A stretch of DNA of 16,911 nucleotides from contig URTS01000029.1 in assembly GCA_900550685.1 (NCBI GenBank), positions 1 through 16,911 on the forward strand, read 5' to 3'. Below, piece after piece: positions 10,245 through 16,302 of the stretch. The stretch comes from an uncultured Oscillibacter sp. (GTDB lineage Bacteria > Bacillota > Clostridia > Oscillospirales > Oscillospiraceae). The first letter of the stretch is position 1. Every line of letters starts with the position of its first letter. The translations under genes and the position numbers were made by a program. Under the pieces are notes generated by a model. The model did no database searches. It was not told the DNA's origin and worked only from the letters and a program-made list of their open reading frames with translations.

Positions 10245-10280
10245 GGGGAACATTCTCCACGGCAAAGCCGTGACTTTCCT

Positions 10281-10309
10281 GCCCTCTGGCTTTCCAGAGG
10301 GCATTTTTT
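10281..10309 (+). terminator. Intrinsic terminator or attenuator directly before pgeF
   Basis: GCCCTCTGG (10281-10289), a CTTT loop and CCAGAGGGC (10294-10302) form a perfect 9-bp stem followed by ATTTTTT. The U-tract ends only 18 bases before the pgeF ATG, leaving no room for a separate promoter after it. Confidence 0.8.
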
Positions 10310-10327
10310 GAAAGGATCGAGGTATCT

Positions 10328-11140
10328 ATGCCCTTTCAGCAGCATGAACAAAACGGCCTGGTGTGGTTCACCGCCGATATTTTAAATGCGATCCCCCACG
10401 GCTTTTCCACCCGTCTGGGGGGCGTGTCCCCCGCCCCGTGGGGCAGCCTGAATCTCCGCCCCAACCAGGGGGACGGCCCGGAAGCCCTCCGGGAAAACTA
10501 CCGCCGCTTTTTCGCCGTTCTGGGGCTGGATGAGAACCGGGCGGTGCTGAGCCAGCAGACCCATACCGACCACATCCGCCGGGTCACGGAGGAGGACGCT
10601 GGAAAAGGCGTCACCCGTCCCCGGGACTATACGGACGTGGACGCCCTCATCACTAACGTGCCAAACCTGCCCCTGACGGTCTTTTCCGCCGACTGCGGCA
10701 CCATTCTGCTGTACGACCCCGTCCGGCAGGCCGTCGGCGCCGCTCACGCGGGCTGGCGGGGCTGTGCCGCCGGGATCGCCGCCAAGACCGTCCAGGCCAT
10801 GGCAGAAGCCTACGGTTCCCGGCCGGAGGACCTGCTGGCAGCTCTGGGGCCCTGCATCGGCCGGTGCTGCTTTGAGACGGACGGCGATGTGCCGGAAGCC
10901 ATGCGGGCCGCCCTGGGGGCGGACGCGGAGCCCTATATCCAGGCCAAGGGGCCTAAATACTATGTGGATCTGGCAGGACTGAACCGCCAGTGGCTGCTGC
11001 GGGCCGGACTTGCGCCGACGCACACCGAGCTTTCCGGCATCTGCACCGCCTGCCATCCGGAGCTATTCTGGTCCCACCGGAAAATGGGAGACCGGCGGGG
11101 CGTTCAGGCCGCCGTCATCTCCCTGAAGGAGCGCCTATGA
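10328..11140 (+). CDS. pgeF: Peptidoglycan editing factor PgeF (laccase-domain, DUF152/YlmD family)
   Basis: This 270-residue protein has the complete signature of the Cu-oxidase_4/DUF152 family. The metal-site residues are His79 in QQTHTDH, Cys123 in FSADCG and His140 in AAHAGWRG. GPCIGRCCFE and the C-terminal CTACHPELFWSHR motif are also present. Members were first called polyphenol oxidases. PgeF in E. coli prevents misincorporation of L-serine in place of L-alanine in cell-wall muropeptides, and some relatives act on purine nucleosides. Which activity applies here cannot be told. The ribosome site is GAGG about 6 bases before the ATG. The last bases overlap the start of the following lipoprotein gene (ATGA), so the two are translationally coupled. 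Confidence 0.93.
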   Translation: MPFQQHEQNGLVWFTADILNAIPHGFSTRLGGVSPAPWGSLNLRPNQGDGPEALRENYRRFFAVLGLDENRAVLSQQTHTDHIRRVTEEDAGKGVTRPRDYTDVDALITNVPNLPLTVFSADCGTILLYDPVRQAVGAAHAGWRGCAAGIAAKTVQAMAEAYGSRPEDLLAALGPCIGRCCFETDGDVPEAMRAALGADAEPYIQAKGPKYYVDLAGLNRQWLLRAGLAPTHTELSGICTACHPELFWSHRKMGDRRGVQAAVISLKERL

Positions 11141-12657
11141 ACCGAATCACCGCCCTGGCCGCCGCTTTGGCGCTGGCCCTGTCCCTGCTGACCGGCTGCG
11201 CCCAGATCGACGAGGTGGAGGAGCCCCTCTTCCCTGCCGAAGAGGAACCGGTCCCTGAGGAGACCGCCGCCGCGCTGCCCACCGCCTTTTCCCTGCCCTA
11301 TCTGGCGGGCCAGCCCCTGAACCCCCTTACCTGCCCCGACGGGATGCAGCAGACGGTGGCGTCCCTGCTCTATGAGGGACTGTTTCATCTGGATACCCAG
11401 CTGGAACCTCAGCCCCTGCTGTGCGCCTCCTATACCTATGACCCGGAGGCCCTGACCTGCACGCTGACCCTGCGGCAGGACGCCGTCTTTTCCGACGGCT
11501 CTCCTCTCACTGCCGCCGATGTAAAGGCCAGTCTCACGGCTGCCCGCAGTTCCACCCGTTACGCCGCCCGGCTGGCGGACGTAAAGAGCATTTCCGCCGG
11601 AAGCGGCACCGTGACCCTGGCTCTCTCCCGGCCCAACAGCGCCCTGCCTGCCCTGCTGGACATTCCCATTTTGAAATCCGGCACAGAGAAGAAGGACATC
11701 CCCACCGGCACCGGCCCCTATCTCTATGACGAGAGCAGCAGTCCCTGCCTGCTGGCCAGCCAAAACTGGTGGCAGGGCTCCGGCCAGCCGGTGGAGCGCA
11801 TCGCCCTGACGGAAACAGCGGACCAGGAAGCCATGCTCTACCGCTTCACTTCTCACGATGTGCAGCTTATTGCAGCCGACCTTACCGGCACAACGCCGGT
11901 GACCGTCTCCGGCAGTGTCCGCTGCACCGACGCCGACACCACCGTACTGCACTATCTGGGAATCAACACCTCTGTAAAGGGGCTGGACAACGCCGCCTTC
12001 CGCCGCTGCCTGTCCCTGGGCATCAACCGGCAGGCCCTGGTCAGCGGTCTGCTGTCCGGCCACGCAAAGGCCACCCAATTTCCCATCTCTCCGGCATCTC
12101 CCCTATACCCCGCAGAGCTGGAGACCGCTTTTTCCGCCACTGCCTTCTCTGACGCCCTGGCCGCCTGCGAGGAGAAGCCCGCCCACACCCTGCGTCTGCT
12201 GGTGAACAGTGAAAACTCCTTCAAAGTCTCCATGGCCCAGCAGATCGCCGCGTCCTTTACCGCCGCCGGTGTGGCCATGAAAGCGGTGAGCCTGCCCTGG
12301 GAGGAATACACCGCCGCCCTGGCCGCCAAAAGCTTCGACCTCTATTACGGCGAGGTGCGGCTGACGGCAGACTGGAACACCGCCGCCCTGCTAGCCACCG
12401 GCGGCAGTCTGAACTACGGCGGCTGGAGCGACCTGCAATGCGATCAGCTGCTGGAGGCCTGCCGCACATCCACGGACCACGAAGCGGCCCTGAACGCCCT
12501 GTGCCGCTATCTGCAGACCCAGTCTCCCATTCTTCCCCTCTGCTTTGAGACCGTCTCCGCCCTGTATGAGTCCGATGTGGTGGAGGGCCTGACCCCCACC
12601 GCCGCCGAGCCTTTTTATGATCTTTCCAGCTGTATCATCCACCTGAAAGCGTCGTAA
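11137..12657 (+). CDS. ABC-type solute-binding lipoprotein (SBP family 5, oligopeptide type)
   Basis: Starting at the ATG that overlaps the pgeF stop (ATGA, 11137-11140) gives 506 residues, with AAGGAG 7 bases upstream. The N-terminus is a lipoprotein signal, MNRITALAAALALALSLLTG, with the lipidated Cys21. An acidic linker (DEVEEPLFPAEEE) follows, then a family-5 substrate-binding fold. Seen elements are VASLLYEGLFHLD at the start of the domain, LTLRQDAVFSDGSPLTAADVKASL near residue 115, and LGINTSVKGLDNAAFRRCLS with NRQALVSGLLSGHA in the middle. Family members capture peptides or nickel outside the membrane for an ABC importer. No permease or ATPase gene lies nearby, so it is an orphan here. 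Coupling to pgeF suggests a cell-wall peptide ligand, but this is inference. Confidence 0.88.
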   Translation: MNRITALAAALALALSLLTGCAQIDEVEEPLFPAEEEPVPEETAAALPTAFSLPYLAGQPLNPLTCPDGMQQTVASLLYEGLFHLDTQLEPQPLLCASYTYDPEALTCTLTLRQDAVFSDGSPLTAADVKASLTAARSSTRYAARLADVKSISAGSGTVTLALSRPNSALPALLDIPILKSGTEKKDIPTGTGPYLYDESSSPCLLASQNWWQGSGQPVERIALTETADQEAMLYRFTSHDVQLIAADLTGTTPVTVSGSVRCTDADTTVLHYLGINTSVKGLDNAAFRRCLSLGINRQALVSGLLSGHAKATQFPISPASPLYPAELETAFSATAFSDALAACEEKPAHTLRLLVNSENSFKVSMAQQIAASFTAAGVAMKAVSLPWEEYTAALAAKSFDLYYGEVRLTADWNTAALLATGGSLNYGGWSDLQCDQLLEACRTSTDHEAALNALCRYLQTQSPILPLCFETVSALYESDVVEGLTPTAAEPFYDLSSCIIHLKAS

Positions 12658-12681
12658 ACCGCCATGGAAAAGGTTCCTTGC

Positions 12682-12710
12682 GTGACATTCCGGTAGTTTT
12701 CTGGTAGTCT
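12682..12710 (+). promoter_or_regulatory. Possible promoter of the membrane-bound Xre regulator
   Basis: GTGACA (12682-12687), 17 bases and TAGTCT (12705-12710) fit a sigma-A promoter loosely. The spacer contains GGTAGT at two places (12692 and 12703), which might be operator half-sites. The start would fall about a dozen bases before the ATG. Confidence 0.4.
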
Positions 12711-12728
12711 GTAGGCGAGGTGAAGCAC

Positions 12729-13436
12729 ATGCGCGACATCGGAAAAAATATCCGGGATCTGCGGCAGCAGAGCCGCCTGACCCAGGACGAGCTGGCGGAG
12801 CGGCTGTTCGTCACCCGGCAGACCATCTCCAATTATGAAAATGGCCGCACCCGGCCGGACGTGGACCAGATTCTGCGGCTGGCGGAGGTATTCGGCACAG
12901 ACGCCAATGCGGTGCTCTACGGCCCGCCGGTACTCCCCAGCCGGAAAAGCGCCGTCATCCGCGCCGTCGTTGGCGTTGGCTTGTGCGCGCTTTTATGGGC
13001 AGTCTACTTCGCCCTGCAGCCATGGGTGGCCTATTGGATCAAACGCAATCTCCACCTTTTATCCAGCCTTGTCCTGGCCGTTTGCTGGAAACCCGTTATG
13101 CTGGGCATGACTGGCTGGACGCTGACCCAGCTGCTGCTTCTGTTCATCCCCATGAAACTGCCGCAAACCACCGGGATTCGCCGGGCCAGACAGGTGTTTC
13201 TGATCCTGGCCCTCTGCGGCATCCTGCTCCCCTTGCTGGCCTGTCTTCTGATCTACAGCGGGCACTACGACGGCTTTGCCTTCTGGCTCCGCCAGTTCTT
13301 CGGCCAGATCATCTATTTCAGCATTAAGGCCGCCTTCGTCTATCCCTTTGTCGGCGTGACCCTGAGGCTGCTGGGGTTTCCAGCTGGAAAGGCAGCTCCC
13401 GCAAATGCACCGGAGTCTCCCATTCAGCCACATTGA
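12729..13436 (+). CDS. Xre-family transcriptional regulator with C-terminal transmembrane domain
   Basis: The protein has 235 residues from the ATG at 12729, whose site AGGTGA lies 5 bases upstream. An in-frame GTG at 12720 is inside that site and is less likely. Residues about 4-58 are a Cro/CI-type helix-turn-helix: IGKNIRDLRQQSRLTQDELA, then VTRQTISNYENGRTRPD. The remainder has about four hydrophobic helices (near residues 74-95, 101-120, 125-145, 155-180, with a further one likely near 200-220). The design is a DNA-binding head tethered to the membrane. It could sense an envelope signal or a ligand, but nothing shows which. No partner gene is visible. The short C-terminal tail is polar and proline-rich. 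Confidence 0.88.
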   Translation: MRDIGKNIRDLRQQSRLTQDELAERLFVTRQTISNYENGRTRPDVDQILRLAEVFGTDANAVLYGPPVLPSRKSAVIRAVVGVGLCALLWAVYFALQPWVAYWIKRNLHLLSSLVLAVCWKPVMLGMTGWTLTQLLLLFIPMKLPQTTGIRRARQVFLILALCGILLPLLACLLIYSGHYDGFAFWLRQFFGQIIYFSIKAAFVYPFVGVTLRLLGFPAGKAAPANAPESPIQPH

Positions 13437-13444
13437 AATAAGAA

Positions 13445-13476
13445 AGCACCACACGGAAAAATTTCCGTGCGGTGCT
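13445..13476. terminator. Bidirectional terminator between convergent genes
   Basis: A 14-position stem (13445-13459 with 13462-13476) has one A-C mismatch and a 2-base loop in the paired AAA/TTT arms. TGTTTGTT follows on the plus strand and TTTCTTATTT on the minus strand. It lies between the stops of the Xre and NimA-like genes. Confidence 0.75.
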
Positions 13477-13481
13477 GTTTG

Positions 13482-13952
13482 TTATGCGTTTTGTTTGCCC
13501 CGGTTGGCCTTGCCGGTGATAGCATCCACGGTGATGCGCCATACCGCGGTGCGGCCGATGCAGTCGTGGAAGTTCCCCTGCGAATAGGGATTCTCCGGGG
13601 CCAGCTTCCGGCACAGCAGCCGGAGGGCGTTCACCTTTTCCTCCGTCTCTGTCACCTCTGCCGCAGTGCCCGTCAGGATGGCAGAGGCATACCGGGTGGT
13701 CAGCCCCGGCTGGTCGATCTCCGCACCGCTTTCCACGCAAGTGACGCACACCCGTGGATGCGCCCGCATGCAGTCCGTCTTTTTTCCTGCCATGGCACTG
13801 TGGAAATACACCCGGTTTTCCTCCCGGACGATGTTCACCGGCACGGCATAGGGCGCACCGGTCCCATCCAGCATGGACACCACGCCGTCGGCACACCGGT
13901 CCACGACCTCCCACGCCTGTTCCGCGGTCAGTTCACGGTCTTTTCTTCTCAT
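13482..13952 (-). CDS. Pyridoxamine 5'-phosphate oxidase-fold flavoprotein, NimA-like
   Basis: The 156-residue protein begins MRRKDRELTAEQAWEVVDRC and has the split-barrel FMN-binding pattern of the NimA/PNPOx-like family. Typical elements are APYAVPVNIVREENRVYFHS, AMAGKKTDCMRAHPRVCVTC and, near the C-terminus, YSQGNFHDCIGRTAVWRI. Relatives bind FMN; some reduce 5-nitroimidazoles, but most members have no known substrate. Drug resistance should not be assumed. The start at 13952 is fixed by GGAGG 7 bases upstream and by the ATGA overlap with the upstream gene's stop (13949-13952). It is the last gene of a three-gene unit. Confidence 0.88.
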   Translation of the reverse strand: MRRKDRELTAEQAWEVVDRCADGVVSMLDGTGAPYAVPVNIVREENRVYFHSAMAGKKTDCMRAHPRVCVTCVESGAEIDQPGLTTRYASAILTGTAAEVTETEEKVNALRLLCRKLAPENPYSQGNFHDCIGRTAVWRITVDAITGKANRGKQNA

Positions 13953-14612
13953 ACAGCATCCTCCAATTGAATCATCGGTAATATCTGTGCTTCTGTCATA
14001 ACGCCGCCGCTCACCGGGATTGCGGCATAATAGCCCGCTGTGTTTTCCGGATCTTCCTCTGTCGGGCAGTGGTAGTCCATCCGTACATCCGTGATGCCCA
14101 GCCGGGCCGTCTCCGGCAGGGTGCTCCACACGTCCAGCAGTGATTCCGCCAGTCTTTCATGGGCGGCTGTCTCCCACCGCGGGGTTTTGTCATACTCATT
14201 AATGGTCACATCCAGAACAATGCGGCCATCCTCCGGCTTGTTATACTGCCATCCAGCGGTAAGGTAAACATGGGCGTAAGTGAGCCGCCCCCACCGTTTC
14301 AAGGATTTCTCGCACCGCTGTCTTTGATCCAGCACTCCTCCCGGAGGTCATCACTGATCCACCCATGCCATGAACAATTCAGGAGCACTTCTCTGCCGGA
14401 TGTGTCAGAAAAAATCGTCGTATAGCAGTTATAGCAGGGATTGAGGCTCACCTTGCCATGCCGCCTCTCGGGATACTGCTCCTTGGCGTATTGCTCCAGG
14501 CGGTAGGATGCGATCCATTTCCCCGTAAAGGCAGATATTCCGCATAGTAAGCCCAGGACGCCACCAGTGCGGACAGCAGTAAACCGCAAATAAAGCGTTT
14601 TCGAAGGCTCAT
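13949..14612 (-). pseudogene. Membrane-anchored protein gene broken by two frameshifts
   Basis: The ATG at 14610-14612 has GAGAGG upstream and overlaps the GIY-YIG stop (ATGA). It encodes MSLRKRFICGLLLSALVASW, a membrane anchor or signal, then YYAEYLPLRG. At the GGGG run at 14518-14521 the sensible protein continues in the -1 frame: KWIASYRLEQYAKEQYPERR, then LNPCYNCYTTIF, then DDLREECWIK. Near 14315 it shifts -1 again into QRQRCEKSLKRWGRLTYAHV and runs to ...IQLEDAV, with its stop overlapping the next gene. The span of 664 bases is two short of 666, so adding one base at each site restores a single 221-codon frame. This is either a recent pseudogene or two sequencing deletions. The family is not recognised. 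Read literally, the sequence yields separate ORFs at 14299-14589 and 13949-14335, neither with a good start. Confidence 0.7.
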
Positions 14613-14863
14613 ATCCTCTCTCCCTTTCCGATCAGTTTCAGTTTCTGGGCCCGGGGCAGCTTCTTGATGGCAGCCTCCCGGCGCTGGGCAGCGGAGCGGT
14701 CCGGCGCCTCCTCCGCATAGGCCAGGGTCACCGGCGGACGGCTGCGGGTATACCGTGCCCCGGTGCCCCCTTGGTGCTCCCGGAGCCGCCGCTCCACATC
14801 GGTGGTAGAACCGGTGTACAGGCTGCCGTCCCCGCAGCGGAGCATATAGACATACCAGGCCAT
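14609..14863 (-). CDS. GIY-YIG domain protein, YhbQ/YazA (UPF0213) type
   Basis: The 84-residue protein is a stand-alone GIY-YIG domain. YVYML at residues 4-8 occupies the GIY position and YTG at 16-18 the YIG position. Arg25 in VERRLREH is the usual catalytic-arginine region, and Glu63 in RREAAIKKL the metal-binding glutamate. These small proteins have the minimal nuclease fold; some are DNA-cleaving, but most have no established role. The ATG at 14863 has AGGGAG upstream and a good promoter at 14885-14913. The stop codon overlaps the ATG of the next gene. It is the first gene of the minus-strand operon. Confidence 0.9.
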   Translation of the reverse strand: MAWYVYMLRCGDGSLYTGSTTDVERRLREHQGGTGARYTRSRPPVTLAYAEEAPDRSAAQRREAAIKKLPRAQKLKLIGKGERI

Positions 14864-14884
14864 GGTCTCACTCCCTTTGATGTC

Positions 14885-14913
14885 ATCTTAACACATTCCC
14901 ATTCCCGGCGCAA
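14885..14913 (-). promoter_or_regulatory. Sigma-A promoter of the GIY-YIG operon
   Basis: The minus strand reads TTGCGC (14908-14913), 17 bases, then TAAGAT (14885-14890), within TGTGTTAAGATG. It lies 22 bases upstream of the GIY-YIG ATG. Confidence 0.65.
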
Positions 14914-14916
14914 GAC

Positions 14917-14942
14917 ATAGGGACTTCCCCTCCCGTCATACA
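14917..14942 (+). promoter_or_regulatory. Candidate sigma-E-type sporulation promoter of sigK
   Basis: CATACA (14937-14942) matches the sigma-E -10 consensus, and an ATA core (14917-14919) lies 17 bases upstream where the sigma-E -35 core would be. In B. subtilis sigK is first transcribed by sigma-E. The match is short, and the transcript leader would be very brief, so this is tentative. Confidence 0.35.
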
Positions 14943-14963
14943 GGTAAAGAGGAGGTGGTGCGC

Positions 14964-15308
14964 ATGATCTCTGCCGCACTGATGCTGTTTGCCAACACCC
15001 TGCTGTTTTCCTTGCGGCTGGAGCGGGGCGGTTCCTTTCCCCGGCCCCTGTCCGCCGCAGAGGAGCGGGACTGCCTGGACCGGCTGGCCCAGGGCGATCC
15101 GGAGGCACGAAACACGCTCATTGAGCACAATCTGCGGCTTGTGGCCCATATTGTGAAAAAGTATTACTTTCAGCACGCCGACCAGGATGACCTGATCTCT
15201 ATCGGCACCATCGGGCTTATCAAGGGGATTTCCAGCTTTGACCCGGCCAAAGGTGCCCGCCTGGCTACCTATGCGGCAAGGTGTATTGAAAATACTATCC
15301 TAACATAG
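14964..15308 (+). CDS. sigK: Sporulation sigma factor pro-sigma-K, 5' half only (interrupted gene)
   Basis: The ATG at 14964 follows AGGAGG by 8 bases. The 114 residues start with a hydrophobic pro-sequence (MISAALMLFANTLLF) like that cleaved by SpoIVFB from pro-sigma-K. FPRPLSAAEERDCLDRLAQG is followed by ARNTLIEHNLRLVAHIVKKY, then DLISIGTIGLIKGISSFD and ATYAARCIEN, which is sigma region 2. VAHIVKKY distinguishes sigma-K from sigma-E. After Asn110 the expected EILM continuation is replaced by TILT and a stop. Region 4, needed for -35 recognition, is absent. This is the point where B. subtilis sigK is split into spoIVCB and spoIIIC by the skin element. The half gene is inactive unless the intervening DNA is removed in the mother cell. 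Confidence 0.93.
   Translation: MISAALMLFANTLLFSLRLERGGSFPRPLSAAEERDCLDRLAQGDPEARNTLIEHNLRLVAHIVKKYYFQHADQDDLISIGTIGLIKGISSFDPAKGARLATYAARCIENTILT
15285..15300 (+). other. Left junction (attL-like) of the sigK-intervening element
   Basis: sigK coding sequence is intact through ATT GAA AAT (15285-15293) and then diverges (ACT ATC CTA) before a stop at 15306. In B. subtilis, recombination occurs in the short AATGA core at the same codons. Here only AAT of that core can be seen. The matching right junction is outside the window, so the exact crossover base is uncertain by a few positions. Confidence 0.6.
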
Positions 15309-15340
15309 CGGAACTATCGAAGGATGAAGTAGCAAAACAG

Positions 15341-15374
15341 GCACCTTTTGGTGCAAAATGGCGCCTGCTGGCGC
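15341..15374 (+). repeat. Two tandem small hairpins near the element's left end
   Basis: GCACC-TTTT-GGTGC (15341-15354) and GCGCC-TGCT-GGCGC (15361-15374) are matching 5-bp stems with 4-base loops, six bases apart. They lie between the sigK junction and the Xre gene. They may contribute to recombinase binding or to the leader of the Xre transcript. Confidence 0.55.
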
Positions 15375-15376
15375 AA

Positions 15377-15898
15377 GTGGAAGTCCGCTGCTACATTCTG
15401 ATTTCCAATATATCAGGTTCAGTAAAAGTAGCCCCGCTGCAAATTCTTCAATTTCCGGTGATACTGCCGCACAAGTTTCAGGATGCAGAAAAGTTCAATC
15501 TGCAGTTCTCGGACTTCTCCGAAATCACTGAAACAGCGGACAAGCTCCGCTGGCTTCGATACCAGAAAGGCTTGCGGCAGAGAGACGTAGCTGACTACGC
15601 CGGTATATACCGAAGTACTTATATTCATTATGAAGAATATGGAAAGGACTTTTACTCTCCGAAGCACATGGAGAAAATCGCGCAGCTTTTCGAGGTTCCA
15701 GTCGAAAGACTTCTGGATGACTACAATCTCTTTCTGAGAAACGGCCAAGGTAAGCAGATCAAGGCAATTCGAATGAAGCTTGGCCTAACGCAAAGAGAGT
15801 ATGCTGATAGGCTAGGCATCAGCCTTTGCAACCTCAAACAATGGGAGCAGAACAGAAAACAACTTTTCAAATCCACTTGGGAGAAGTACTTCAAATAG
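15377..15898 (+). CDS. Transcriptional regulator with two Xre-type HTH domains
   Basis: With a GTG start the protein has 173 residues. The first HTH lies at about 54-117 (ADKLRWLRYQKGLRQRDVAD, then IYRSTYIHYEEYGKDFYSP, then FEVPVERLLDDYN). The second lies at about 125-163 (GKQIKAIRMKLGLTQREYAD, then LGISLCNLKQWEQNR). The N-terminal 50 residues match nothing I recognise. The start is poor: GTG at 15377 has no ribosome site. The same frame is open back to a TGA at 15287-15289, inside the sigK junction. The true start may therefore lie in the other end of the element and be supplied only when the element is circular, or the N-terminus may be later. It is probably a regulator belonging to the element. 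A terminator follows at 15956-15996. Confidence 0.75.
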   Translation: MEVRCYILISNISGSVKVAPLQILQFPVILPHKFQDAEKFNLQFSDFSEITETADKLRWLRYQKGLRQRDVADYAGIYRSTYIHYEEYGKDFYSPKHMEKIAQLFEVPVERLLDDYNLFLRNGQGKQIKAIRMKLGLTQREYADRLGISLCNLKQWEQNRKQLFKSTWEKYFK

Positions 15899-15955
15899 AG
15901 GGTAAATGCTCTTAACTGCGATGAGAATGTACTGTGTGACTGTCGTATACAGAAT

Positions 15956-15996
15956 AACCGAGCAGACTGGTCTTGATAATCAGTCTGCTCGGTTTT
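15956..15996. terminator. Terminator between convergent Xre and 58-residue genes
   Basis: CCGAGCAGACTG (15958-15969), an 11-base loop and its perfect complement (15981-15992) are followed by TTTT on the plus strand. The minus-strand side has only a short T-rich tail, so it mainly serves the Xre gene. Confidence 0.85.
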
Positions 15997-16018
15997 CTAT
16001 GAGAACCCTGTGGATTTA

Positions 16019-16195
16019 TTATGCTTGTTCTTTCAAATGCTTCACTACTGCATCTACCAGCTCTAACTTTTGCTCCGTGGAACAGGGCAACTTCAAGATG
16101 TTCTTCAGTGCCTGCTCTGCATGAAATTTTGCAAGTTCATGGGCAAGTTCCTTTTGTGCTTGCTCTGACTTGGGATAGATTAGAAATACTTCCAT
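16019..16195 (-). CDS. Small soluble protein, 58 residues, unknown function
   Basis: The reverse strand encodes MEVFLIYPKSEQAQKELAHE, then a helical, charged sequence ending HLKEQA. AAGGAGG lies 6-7 bases before the ATG, which is strong support for a gene of this size. The composition (many Glu, Lys, Gln, Ala, Leu) suggests a mostly helical soluble protein; a single Cys lies in KLPCSTEQK. It is encoded inside the element and convergent with the Xre gene. Its 5' part overlaps a smaller ORF (16137-16292) in another frame. I do not recognise a family. Confidence 0.7.
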   Translation of the reverse strand: MEVFLIYPKSEQAQKELAHELAKFHAEQALKNILKLPCSTEQKLELVDAVVKHLKEQA

Positions 16196-16292
16196 TGTTG
16201 CCCTCCTTTCCAGAGCGTTTGATGCTTAACTCTATGTGCGTTTTCCATTGCATATGCCGTGTCTGAATATTCCCAGACTTCGAATTCAGCAT
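16137..16292 (-). CDS. Possible 51-residue ORF with a strong ribosome site
   Basis: The reverse strand reads MLNSKSGNIQTRHMQWKTHI and ends KGTCP. AAGGAGG (16298-16304) lies 5 bases before the ATG, nearly ideal. The last 59 bases overlap the 58-residue gene in a different frame, which is unusual for two real genes. It could be a short leader peptide coupling translation to the next gene, or a degenerate gene. A third frame here (stop at 16180) is also open but has no proper start. Confidence 0.4.
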   Translation of the reverse strand: MLNSKSGNIQTRHMQWKTHIELSIKRSGKEGNNGSISNLSQVRASTKGTCP

Positions 16293-16302
16293 GTAGACCT
16301 CC

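Larger units (their letters stand above)
9555..10280. other. Gene-free, hairpin-rich interval between secA and pgeF
   Basis: About 770 bases (to the pgeF start) hold no ORF with a ribosome site, protein-like composition or recognisable domain. Instead there are many inverted repeats. Besides those listed separately, they are GATGGGC/GCCCATC (9591-9607), GTGCCGC/GCGGCAC (9664-9680), CTTTTCG/CGAAAAG (9700-9719), CTTTCCGCT/AGCGGAAAG (9948-10006), GGGTG/CACCC (10016-10034), CCAGC/GCTGG (10052-10073) and CACGGC/GCCGTG (10258-10272). The motif TTTTCTTTT recurs three times (near 9621, 9696 and 10213). The composition is less GC-rich than in the flanking genes. It resembles accumulated intergenic repeat elements, though a structured RNA cannot be excluded. 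Confidence 0.6.

Noticed and set aside
10049..10351. Minus-strand ORFs of 100-114 codons before pgeF
   Set aside because: They overlap the terminator and repeats and lack ribosome sites. Their Cys/Arg-rich composition is typical of non-coding sequence.
10990..11136. Upstream extension of the binding-protein frame to 10990
   Set aside because: It overlaps pgeF coding sequence. The ATG at 11137 has a ribosome site and starts exactly at a lipoprotein signal.
13482..13952. NimA-like gene as a nitroimidazole resistance gene
   Set aside because: The family is broad and most members do not confer resistance. Nothing in the sequence or its neighbours points to drug reduction.
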